Source of the DNA: Acrocarpospora catenulata
GTDB taxonomy: Bacteria; Actinomycetota; Actinomycetes; Streptosporangiales; Streptosporangiaceae
DNA: 64,000 nt
Assembly (NCBI RefSeq): GCF_018476525.1
Contig: NZ_JAHCST010000037.1
Location: 1 to 64,000, forward strand
Direction: 5' to 3'
Numbering within the stretch: position 1 is the first letter of the stretch; each line of letters starts with the position of its first letter. The translations under genes were made by a program, and so were the position numbers. Below, one piece after another: positions 25,429 through 33,028 of this stretch. The notes beneath the pieces were generated by a model. That model was given only the letters and a program-made list of their open reading frames with translations. It made no database searches and was not told the origin of the DNA.

Positions 25429-27315
25429 CTACGGGGCCGGGTAATCTGTGATGTACACCGGCGCACCGATCTTGGTCGTGTCGGCCGCGTCGCCCACGCC
25501 GTTGACGACATGGTCGATCGTTCCGGCGCTGAGGTTGACGGTCATGATGTGGTGCAGCTTCACGCCCGGGGTCTGCGGAACCTCGAAGCCGTTCTCGGTG
25601 TGGATCGACGGGTTGTTCTGGTTGAAGACGTAGACCCCAGCCCCGTAGAGGCGGTGCGTCTTCACGCGGTCGCCGACCTTGTAGCCGGCGTAGCCTTCGA
25701 CGTTGCCGTTCATCCAGTCGGCCTGGGTCGGCGGGTCGTACGGCAGCTCGTTCTGGTACAGGATCGTGGTGCCGTCCTCGCCGTTCCAGACGGTGTTGTA
25801 CCGCTGGAAGTGCTCGACGAACAGGCCGGTCGCGGTCACGTGGTCGCCGTTGATGACGGCGCCGGTGCGGCCGGTGTTGGTGTTCCAACGCTGGGTGTCG
25901 GTGAAGCCCTCGACCCCGTGGTCGCCACGCCACACCCAGGTGTGGTCGATGAGCACGTGGTCGCTGTTGACCTCAAGCGCGATGTCGGTCTTGCCGATGT
26001 GCGGCCCGCCGACGCGGAAGTACACGTCGGACAGCGTCGTCGGGTTGTTCGGCGAGCCCTTGCTCTTCCCGTGCTTCTTGCCCACCCGCAGCAGGACAGG
26101 CGACTCCTTGAGACCCGCGTCGATGGTCACACCGGCGACGATGGCGCCCGTGACGTCGGCGACGTCGAGTGGAGTCGCGCCGTTGACGGCGGTGAGCGTG
26201 GCGTGCCCGATACCGAGGACGACCGTGTCCGGACGCTTGACCTCGATGCTTCGCGCGATGTCGTACATGCCGGGCGTGAGCAGCAGGTTCTTGCCGCGGG
26301 CCAACTGGTTGTTGATGACCTGCACCGAATCCGACGGCTTGGCTACGAAGAAGTCGCTGATCGGCAGCGTACGGCCCGGGGTCAGGCCGTCGGCCCACGT
26401 GATGCCGCGCGTGTTCTTCCTGGCGGCGGGCACGCGGACGTTGTACTTGCCCTGCGCGTCGACGTACAGGTAGGGCTTCTCGCGGCTCACGGGGGTGGTC
26501 TCGAGGGTGGTGTACGGAGGACTCGGGAACGCGGACTCGTCCGGTGCGCCGACGACGCCGGCGAAGACCTGGTTCCAGACGGCGTTCGACCAACCGGCGA
26601 CCTCGCTGTCGCGGGTCAGCCACTGCTGCTGCGATCCGTTCGTGACGGACGGCAGCTTGGAGTCGGCGATGAAGCCGCCGCTGGCGTACTGCGGGCCGGC
26701 GGTGCAGTAGTCCATGAGCGACAGGTTGCCGCCGCTGATGTTGAGCCGGCGCAGGGACACCGCCTGGGACACGGCCCAGAAGTTCGCCGACGCCCGGCAG
26801 CCGTCCTGGCCCAGCGCGTTGACGTTGATCGACAGGTTGGACAGGGTGCGCCAGAAGTTGACGAGCGCGAGGCAGTTGCCGGTTCCGCCGTCTGCCAGGC
26901 AGCGGTTGTAGACCTCGACCTTGCCGTTGATGACGACATCGGTGGGCGAGGCGCCCAAGCCCGCGATCTCGGTGTAGTAGCCGACCTTGATCTGGAGCGG
27001 GGTCTCCGCGGTGCCGTACGTGCCCGGCATGAAGAGGTACGCGTGGCGCGTGGTGCCCATCTCGTTGTTGACCTGAGCCGCGTGCGCCGCGTCGAGGGTC
27101 GCCTGGATCGTGCTCACCGGCATGCTCGGATTGAAGACGGTGACGTTCGGCCCGAAATCAGGGGCGCCGGAGGTCGGGGATGCGGCGGTTGCGGGCGTAC
27201 CTGCCGTCATGACGGCAGTCGCCAGCACGATACCTAACGTGAACGCCCGACCGATCTGCAGGCGACGCGGGCGCCGCCTCATGACACTCGCGCCGCCGGG
27301 AGGCTGGGTCGTCAT
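25429..27315 (-). CDS. Secreted right-handed beta-helix protein (pectin-lyase-like fold)
   Basis: A 628-residue exported protein. The start ATG 27315 has a GAAAGGA site; a signal peptide with a basic n-region (MRRRPRRLQIGRAF) and hydrophobic core ends near ATAA. The mature chain shows repeated short strands of a parallel beta-helix (TLSNLSINVNAL, VSLRRLNISGGNLSLMDY, VIDHVVNGVGDAADTT-like turns) in two halves, as in GH55-like and pectate-lyase-like proteins. It is related to actinomycete secreted proteins often labelled 'coagulation factor 5/8 type'. No catalytic pair could be fixed by eye, so polysaccharide binding or cleavage is only likely. Confidence 0.75.
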   Translation of the reverse strand: MTTQPPGGASVMRRRPRRLQIGRAFTLGIVLATAVMTAGTPATAASPTSGAPDFGPNVTVFNPSMPVSTIQATLDAAHAAQVNNEMGTTRHAYLFMPGTYGTAETPLQIKVGYYTEIAGLGASPTDVVINGKVEVYNRCLADGGTGNCLALVNFWRTLSNLSINVNALGQDGCRASANFWAVSQAVSLRRLNISGGNLSLMDYCTAGPQYASGGFIADSKLPSVTNGSQQQWLTRDSEVAGWSNAVWNQVFAGVVGAPDESAFPSPPYTTLETTPVSREKPYLYVDAQGKYNVRVPAARKNTRGITWADGLTPGRTLPISDFFVAKPSDSVQVINNQLARGKNLLLTPGMYDIARSIEVKRPDTVVLGIGHATLTAVNGATPLDVADVTGAIVAGVTIDAGLKESPVLLRVGKKHGKSKGSPNNPTTLSDVYFRVGGPHIGKTDIALEVNSDHVLIDHTWVWRGDHGVEGFTDTQRWNTNTGRTGAVINGDHVTATGLFVEHFQRYNTVWNGEDGTTILYQNELPYDPPTQADWMNGNVEGYAGYKVGDRVKTHRLYGAGVYVFNQNNPSIHTENGFEVPQTPGVKLHHIMTVNLSAGTIDHVVNGVGDAADTTKIGAPVYITDYPAP

Positions 27316-27410
27316 ACGGTTCGTCCTTTCCGCTGCACGCGCAGCGCTTCATGGACAGGATCATTGGGGGGTGGATGAGAACCTTCGACGGGCAGTCGAC
27401 ACCGCTGAGC

Positions 27411-27422
27411 GAGAGCGCTCTC
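27411..27422. promoter_or_regulatory. GAGAGCGCTCTC palindrome (CebR-like LacI operator)
   Basis: A perfect 12-bp palindrome about 96 bp upstream of the secreted beta-helix gene. It shares the GAGCGCTC core with operators of LacI-family cello-oligosaccharide regulators (CebR: TGGGAGCGCTCCCA). This supports induction of the gene by a plant-polymer breakdown product. Binding is inferred. Confidence 0.65.
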
Positions 27423-27574
27423 TCGCCACGTAAGGCTTTTATCAAGGACTGAAGTATTTCCTTGTTTCTATCGCGTGAACTGGCCGGAGCACAAGTACAC
27501 GCCTGCCCCTTGTCCCGCTTCAAAGTCGCCGAAAGGCCTCTGACCTGCGGGTCGCCCTGAGGTGCCGGTGCGAG

Positions 27575-28594
27575 CTACGCCTGAAGCCGGGCCCTTGGCA
27601 TCCTCCGTGCGACCTCGGTGTTCGCCAATCGGTCGTGAAGCGCTCGGCCATCGGGGTCGAGAAGTGTCCACAGCCCGTACACGACGAGCGCGAGCGGCCC
27701 GACGGTCGGTTCGAAACCCAGGAGCGGGAAGAGCAGTGTACGAACAGCTGTCTTCCGCGCCGTTGGTCGTGCTGTTGTCTCTGCCGAAATGAGCTGGATG
27801 CGCAGAAGTCGCTTGCCCGGTGTCTGTCCCCACAGGCTGTGTTGCACCCAGAAGTACAGGAACACTCCGGTCAGGGTGAGTAACCGTTCGGGCTCCAGGT
27901 TGTCCAGGGAGAGGGCCGACCAGCCCAGAATCCCGTAGCCCACGTGGATGTAGGTGTCGATGCCGGCCAGGACCAGGATGGCCGGGATGACGAAGGTGAG
28001 GAACGCGATGATGATCGCGTAGTCGACCAGCAGTGCCACCGGTCGACGCCAGGTCACCCCACCCGGCGGAGCGACCGGCGGGCGTTCCGAGGTGACGGTC
28101 GCCCGAGTGATGAGCAGAACGAGCGCGGCGGCGCCCAGAAGGCAGACCTGAGTGCTTCCCCAACTGCTCGCCACGGTGGCGAACCACTCGGCGCTGAGAA
28201 GGGGAATCGAGTTACCGCAGCCTTCGGGAAACACGTAGAAAGGGGTGACCGGCTCGATGACCGCGGTCAGGACGAGAACGCCTGCCGTTCGCCGCCCCAC
28301 ACTCCGCGGATCTCTGCCACGCAGGCAGGCGAGAAACCCGACCAGGACCAGCAGCGCGGGCAACGCCAACGCCACTACGATCTCCAGGATCCTGTCGAGA
28401 TCACCGCGCAGGGGATCCAGCAGGAGGTCCAGCGGTGATGTCTCCCATCGGCCCCCTCCTGCGCAGGCATAGAGCTCGACCCCGCCTGGCTGGAGTCGAT
28501 AGCGCCATTCCTCCCAGGTCGGAAAGGCCGCAACGACCGCGGCCGCCGTCCAGGTCAGCAGCGCCGTTCTCGACAACCGGGGGGAACTCGACAA
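27575..28594 (-). CDS. RDD family membrane protein
   Basis: A 339-residue protein with an N-terminal half of about four membrane helices and a C-terminal RDD domain: RRPVALLVDYAIII, then WGQTPGKRLLRIQL and DPDGRALHDRLANTEV. In this copy the first RDD Arg-Asp-Asp motif reads R...D. The TTG start at 28594 has a GAAAGGGA site. RDD proteins are transport-like, with proposed ion or proton antiport roles; the specific function is unknown. It follows another membrane protein gene by 47 bp on the same strand. Confidence 0.82.
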   Translation of the reverse strand: MSSSPRLSRTALLTWTAAAVVAAFPTWEEWRYRLQPGGVELYACAGGGRWETSPLDLLLDPLRGDLDRILEIVVALALPALLVLVGFLACLRGRDPRSVGRRTAGVLVLTAVIEPVTPFYVFPEGCGNSIPLLSAEWFATVASSWGSTQVCLLGAAALVLLITRATVTSERPPVAPPGGVTWRRPVALLVDYAIIIAFLTFVIPAILVLAGIDTYIHVGYGILGWSALSLDNLEPERLLTLTGVFLYFWVQHSLWGQTPGKRLLRIQLISAETTARPTARKTAVRTLLFPLLGFEPTVGPLALVVYGLWTLLDPDGRALHDRLANTEVARRMPRARLQA

Positions 28595-28641
28595 TGCCGT
28601 CCCTTTCGTAGACTGCGGCGCACCTTACGGTCGTCGGGATT

Positions 28642-29664
28642 TCAGGGGAGGAAATACATCAGGACGATCGCCGCCAGGGTCGCGGTGACGCCGATGAAGA
28701 TGATCAGGTCGCGGGTGGGACCCCGGGGGATCAGGGTGCGGTGCACGGTGATGGGGTAGCGCGCGAGTAGGAGGATTGTCGCGGCGATGACCAGAGGGAT
28801 CTGCACGTAGACGAAGGGCGAGGTCGGGACCAGGGCACAGAGGTCGGGGTCGAGCCATGCGATCGCTGGGAGCAGGACGCCCAGGGCGTACAGGCCGATG
28901 ATCGCGACGAGTGTCGCGCGGTGGGAGACGAGGAAGGCGAGGACGGCGACGATTGTCAGCGGGCCGAGGTGCAGGCCGTAGAGCGAGGTGGCGTCGTACA
29001 CGTGGATGACCGCCTGGGAGAACAGCGTCGGCAGGTCGGCGTAGTCGCGGGTCCCCATGTAGTGAGCCCCGACGACCTCGTCCGACCAGGAAAGAAAGAC
29101 CATCTCCTGCCAGGAAGGATCCGGATATAACGGGACAAAAAATGACAACGTCCACCAGGTGGCGGCCGCCAGTGCCAATCCCCACGAAATAAGCTGTCCA
29201 CGACCGGGATTGTCGATCCGGAGCGGCTGAGTTCTGGCCAGCACGAGCGCTCCGGCCGCCAGTGCGTACGCGACGATCGCCAGCCACGGACTGAGCATGA
29301 TCGTGGGCTCGTCCACGCATGGATTCCCAAGCGGAAGGGTGAACCACTGCCCCGCCGCGAACAGAACGCCGAGACCGGCCACGACCGGTGCCGCCAAGCC
29401 GGTACCTCGCACGCCCAGGGCATCCAGCACGACCAAAACACCGACAATAACCGGCAGAAAGGCCGGCCCCAGCAGGTTGACGTTTCCGACCACGATGTCG
29501 AGAAGGGTCGGCTCCCTCACCGTGTACGCAGCACAGAGGGAGGTCATGTCCCATCCCTCCGTGGGCATGACCAGCTGCACCATCCCCGGAACGGCCATCA
29601 GACCCACCGCGGCTATCCGGGTAGCAATCACCCGACGAGGGATGGTCCCCGACTCCTGCGACAT
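28642..29664 (-). CDS. Hypothetical polytopic membrane protein
   Basis: A 340-residue protein with about eight to nine hydrophobic segments (for example IAAVGLMAVPGMVQLVM, LPVIVGVLVVLDAL, LIIFIGVTATLAAIVLMYFL) and few charged loops. I chose ATG 29664 for its GGGAGAAGGGG site; upstream in-frame codons lack conservation-like character. The family is not recognised. It is probably co-transcribed with the RDD gene. Confidence 0.7.
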   Translation of the reverse strand: MSQESGTIPRRVIATRIAAVGLMAVPGMVQLVMPTEGWDMTSLCAAYTVREPTLLDIVVGNVNLLGPAFLPVIVGVLVVLDALGVRGTGLAAPVVAGLGVLFAAGQWFTLPLGNPCVDEPTIMLSPWLAIVAYALAAGALVLARTQPLRIDNPGRGQLISWGLALAAATWWTLSFFVPLYPDPSWQEMVFLSWSDEVVGAHYMGTRDYADLPTLFSQAVIHVYDATSLYGLHLGPLTIVAVLAFLVSHRATLVAIIGLYALGVLLPAIAWLDPDLCALVPTSPFVYVQIPLVIAATILLLARYPITVHRTLIPRGPTRDLIIFIGVTATLAAIVLMYFLP

Positions 29665-29929
29665 CCACGCCCCTTCTCCCCGAAACAGATCGACACGATA
29701 TCGGCCCACCCCTCCCCGAAGATCGGAAACGACCTTGCAGTTGCATAACACGACTTATCGACATTTATTCGCCGAATTCAATTGACTGAGTCCGTAGAAA
29801 TGTTTCGGCATTTCCGGAACCCGTTATCGCTCACTCGTCATGCACGAGGGGATGCGGCTGGTCAGGATCAGCGGGCAACCATCCCCGGCTGCCAGGCGTA
29901 GGTAGGGGCATGAGACTGGATGGGAGCGG

Positions 29930-30430
29930 GTGAGCGCCCCGGAGGGGTTCGCCGAGTTCGTCGCGGCTCGGGGCACCAGCCTGCTGCGTACGGCGCACCT
30001 CACCTGCGGTTCCGCCCAGGAGGCGGAGGACGTGCTGCAGAGCGCGCTGGAGCGGGCCTGCCGAAGCTGGCACCGGCTTCGCCGGGACACCGACCCCGAG
30101 CCCTACGTGCGCCGGATCATCGTGAACCTCGCCATCAGCCGGGCCAGGCGCCGCGCGCTGCTCCGCATCATCCCCACTGCCTCGCCGCCTGAGACGCCGA
30201 CCACGAGGACCGATGTCGAGCTGCGGCAGGTGCTGATGAGCGGGTTACGCGCGCTCCCACCCCGCCAGCGGGCGGTCGTCGTCCTCCGCTACTGGGAGGA
30301 CCTGTCGGAGGCGCAGACCGCGAGGCTGCTCGGCTGCTCGGTCGGCACGGTGAAGAGCCAGGCCGCCAAGGCGCTCAACCGCCTTCGCGCGCTGCTGGGC
30401 GAGGAGGTGGCCAGCAATGTCGGAGCTTGA
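29930..30430 (+). CDS. SigE-family (SigE70-type) ECF RNA polymerase sigma factor
   Basis: A 166-residue group 4 sigma factor. Region 2 includes LLRTAHLTCGSAQEAEDVLQSALERA and region 4 contains LPPRQRAVVVLRYWEDLSEAQTARLLGCSVGTVKSQ, a clear -35-binding helix-turn-helix. The form is the short actinomycete 'SigE family' subtype. The GTG start at 29930 has a GGATGGGAG site. Its end overlaps the next gene by 14 bp, a classic sigma/anti-sigma coupling. Confidence 0.92.
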   Translation: MSAPEGFAEFVAARGTSLLRTAHLTCGSAQEAEDVLQSALERACRSWHRLRRDTDPEPYVRRIIVNLAISRARRRALLRIIPTASPPETPTTRTDVELRQVLMSGLRALPPRQRAVVVLRYWEDLSEAQTARLLGCSVGTVKSQAAKALNRLRALLGEEVASNVGA

Positions 30431-31847
30431 GGTCGAACTGCGCAGGGCGATGGCGGAGGAGACGGCCGAGCTGCGGATCTCCCCCGATCTGGTGGACCGG
30501 GCCGTACGGGGTTCCCAGCGGCGGCGGGCACGGGCGAAGCTGGTGGCGGCGGCGATCGCGCTGTTCGCCACGGCGGGGACTGGACCGGCCTACCTCGTAG
30601 CCACCGGAGGCCACGAGATGGTCGTGGAGGATGTCCGCGCCGAGATCAACGGCGTTGAGGTCCGCTATCTCCCGGAGGGGCTCGTCAGCCCGGAACGGGC
30701 CGAGGTCACGCTGGGTGACCTGCGCGGTGAGTCGCTTCGCTGGTCGGAGGGCGACCGGCTGGTCGAGATCAGCGTGTACCGGACCGGCCGCCAGATGGCG
30801 GACGCCATGGACGTCCTCGCCCTGAACGCCCTGCCGGACCCGGTCGAACCCGCGAAGGGGGATGGTCCCGTCGTCTCGCGCGACGGCACCGACAGGCTGT
30901 GGGTCCCGCAACCCGGGGTGCTGCTCCGGGTCACGGCGTCCCCGTCGTTGAAGGACGATCTCGACCGGATCGCCAGTGGGCTGCGCGTGCAATGGGCGGG
31001 GGACATCGCCGGCATGCGGGTGACGTACATGCCGGACGGCCTGCGGTCCTCGGATGAGATCAGGCTGGTCAACGACGGTCTCGCCCGGAGCTGGTCGTTC
31101 AACGAAACCGACGGAGTCACGGTGGAGGTGGTGTACGGCCTGCGCGCCAAGGACCTGAAGTCGCTACAGGTGGTCTCCTGGCCGACCGACGAGCAGCTCG
31201 TCGACCTGCGCCGAACCTCCGTCAGGGGGTCCGCGGCCGTCGAGGGCCGGGTCGTCGGGGCGGGGAGCGGGCTGGACAAGGGCTGGATGCGGATGTGGGT
31301 CGTGCGGCCCGGTCTGGGCGTCCGGATCTGGGCGTCGAGTGACGCGGCCGCCGACCTGCGGCGGATCTCCGAGGGAATCGAGCCGATCAAATCCAACCTC
31401 TTGGAGTTGGTGGACGGAGTGGGGGCGCCCGCCCTTCCTCCGGAGCTCCGAAAGGGTGCTGAGAGCCAGGAACTGGGCCAACACTGGCGGGAAACCACCC
31501 GCTACTGGGGAGACCGGCCAGGAAAAGGCGCTTACGTGGCCATGTCGGTGTACCGGGGCCAGGCCGTGGACTCCGGGGAATGGCAGCAGCCGGAACTCGT
31601 GCCCTGGCTGACGGATATTCCCGGTGCCACGAGACAGCAGGCCGCCGTTGGGGGGAAATCCGGCACGCTGCTCACCTGGAGCGAGACCAGGCGCGTCAAC
31701 GGGATGCCAAGACCACTGCAGGGCCGCCGGTTCGTCTGGACCGGGGAGACCGGCCTGGCCCTCGCGATCACGACTGTGGTCGATGCCGCAAGCTCAACGG
31801 CGTACGCGACCCTGGACATGGACACGCTCGTCCGCGGCATCCACTGA
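30417..31847 (+). CDS. Anti-sigma-like membrane protein with repeated extracytoplasmic domains
   Basis: A 476-residue protein. About 40 cytoplasmic residues (EVELRRAMAEETAEL) precede one membrane helix (KLVAAAIALFATAGTGPAYLVA) and a long outside part. That part contains at least two related modules, beginning VEVRYLPEGLVSPERAEV and MRVTYMPDGLRSSDEIRL, with a third less similar one after about residue 290. The overlap with the sigma gene and the topology make it the probable sigma-sequestering sensor. It lacks an obvious zinc-anti-sigma HxxxCxxC motif. Confidence 0.75.
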   Translation: MSELEVELRRAMAEETAELRISPDLVDRAVRGSQRRRARAKLVAAAIALFATAGTGPAYLVATGGHEMVVEDVRAEINGVEVRYLPEGLVSPERAEVTLGDLRGESLRWSEGDRLVEISVYRTGRQMADAMDVLALNALPDPVEPAKGDGPVVSRDGTDRLWVPQPGVLLRVTASPSLKDDLDRIASGLRVQWAGDIAGMRVTYMPDGLRSSDEIRLVNDGLARSWSFNETDGVTVEVVYGLRAKDLKSLQVVSWPTDEQLVDLRRTSVRGSAAVEGRVVGAGSGLDKGWMRMWVVRPGLGVRIWASSDAAADLRRISEGIEPIKSNLLELVDGVGAPALPPELRKGAESQELGQHWRETTRYWGDRPGKGAYVAMSVYRGQAVDSGEWQQPELVPWLTDIPGATRQQAAVGGKSGTLLTWSETRRVNGMPRPLQGRRFVWTGETGLALAITTVVDAASSTAYATLDMDTLVRGIH

Positions 31848-31855
31848 AGCCTCGG

Positions 31856-32935
31856 TCAGCGCGTCTGTGTCTTCTGGTCGCGGAGCGCCTGCTCGACGGC
31901 TTCCCGTACGCGGGCGTCCTCACGCTCCTTCCGTCCCGCGCGCCTACGGCGTACGAGCAGGATCGACCCCACGATGACCACGACCAGGACGACGAACAGC
32001 AGCACCTGCGTCCACGGGACGGCCCAGGCGTCCGCCGAGGCCAGGACCGGCTCAAGCGAGGTGGTGGAGCCCGACGCGTCGGTGAGCAACGGCATCAGGA
32101 TCGTGGTCGCGCCCAGCCTGACCGCGGGCGCCACGCCGTGGACGGGCACCGTCATCTTCCAGCTCTCCCCCGGGAGCAGCTCCGGCGGCGCGGGGATCTC
32201 GCCCGCGTCCGCCGACAGCCACCCGAAGGGGCCCGCGACCGACATCGTCTGCTTGGCCGACAGGATGGCGTTGCCGGTGTTGTGGATCGTGTAGCTGATG
32301 GTGGCGTCGCCCGAGCCGAAGGGGTTGAACGAGCCGGAGTAGTCCATGCGCAGGTCCTCGATCGCGAGGCTCGGCTTGAGCTCGCCGCTGACCCGCAGCT
32401 TGATCCGGACACCGAGGCGCCGGTCCACGTTGATGCCCTCGGCGGTGTCGGACTGCGTCAGAGAGGTGAGGATGCCGCCCATGTAGTCGCCGGGCGGGGC
32501 GTTGTCCGGAACGCTGACCTTGAAGGGGATCTTGACGGACTTCCCTGGCTGGATCGCGACGCTGTCGCGGTCGGCGTGCACCCAGGCGCCGATTCCGACG
32601 GACTTCTTGTCCTTGGGGAACAGATCGAGCTGGCCCGTGTCGGTGGTGAAGCCGTCGGCGGCGTAGACGGCGAGGGTGACCGGAGCCTTGCCGCGGTTGG
32701 CGACGACCAGGGCGTCTTCAAGCAGCCCACCGTCGTTGACGACATAGTTGAAGCTGGACCGGTCGGCGCCGTAGCTGTTGGAGTCGGTCCTGACCGTCCA
32801 GGCGACCTCGCCGTCGTCGGCCAGCGCGGGGCCGGCCTGCAGGCCGGTGACCGCGCAGGCGGCGAGCAGGGCCAGCGCGGCGGTACGGACGAGGGCGGCG
32901 ACGGCAGTGGTCCGGCGCGTTGCGAGGGCGTGCAT
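31856..32935 (-). CDS. DUF916-type WxL-interacting membrane protein
   Basis: A 359-residue exported protein with an N-terminal signal peptide, two immunoglobulin-like beta domains (WTVRTDSNSYGADRSSFNYV, ALVVANRGKAPVTLAVYAADGF, VPDNAPPGDYMGGILTSL), a C-terminal membrane helix (VPWTQVLLFVVLVVVIVGSILLV) and a basic cytoplasmic tail. This is the DUF916 layout of proteins that bind WxL surface domains and peptidoglycan in low-GC Gram-positives. It is encoded next to a metallophosphatase with a WxL-like tail, which supports a surface-anchoring pair. Confidence 0.8.
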   Translation of the reverse strand: MHALATRRTTAVAALVRTAALALLAACAVTGLQAGPALADDGEVAWTVRTDSNSYGADRSSFNYVVNDGGLLEDALVVANRGKAPVTLAVYAADGFTTDTGQLDLFPKDKKSVGIGAWVHADRDSVAIQPGKSVKIPFKVSVPDNAPPGDYMGGILTSLTQSDTAEGINVDRRLGVRIKLRVSGELKPSLAIEDLRMDYSGSFNPFGSGDATISYTIHNTGNAILSAKQTMSVAGPFGWLSADAGEIPAPPELLPGESWKMTVPVHGVAPAVRLGATTILMPLLTDASGSTTSLEPVLASADAWAVPWTQVLLFVVLVVVIVGSILLVRRRRAGRKEREDARVREAVEQALRDQKTQTR

Positions 32936-32980
32936 CTTGGGATCCTCGGGCGATCTTGGGCGGGGTCTGGAACGAGCCAG

Positions 32981-33008
32981 GGGGTGGGCACCTTCCGGTG
33001 CCCACCCC
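32981..33008. terminator. Perfect hairpin between metallophosphatase and DUF916 genes
   Basis: GGGGTGGGCACC (32981-32992) pairs with GGTGCCCACCCC (32997-33008) around TTCC. It lies 20 bp past the phosphatase stop and about 45 bp before the DUF916 start on the minus strand. It could end the phosphatase transcript or reduce read-through into DUF916. Confidence 0.8.
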
Positions 33009-33028
33009 GCCGGGTCAAACGGGTCCGG

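Noticed and set aside
27700-27725. GGTTCGAAACCC looking like a tRNA T-arm
   Set aside because: It lies inside the RDD-protein coding sequence and lacks acceptor, D and anticodon arms on either side.
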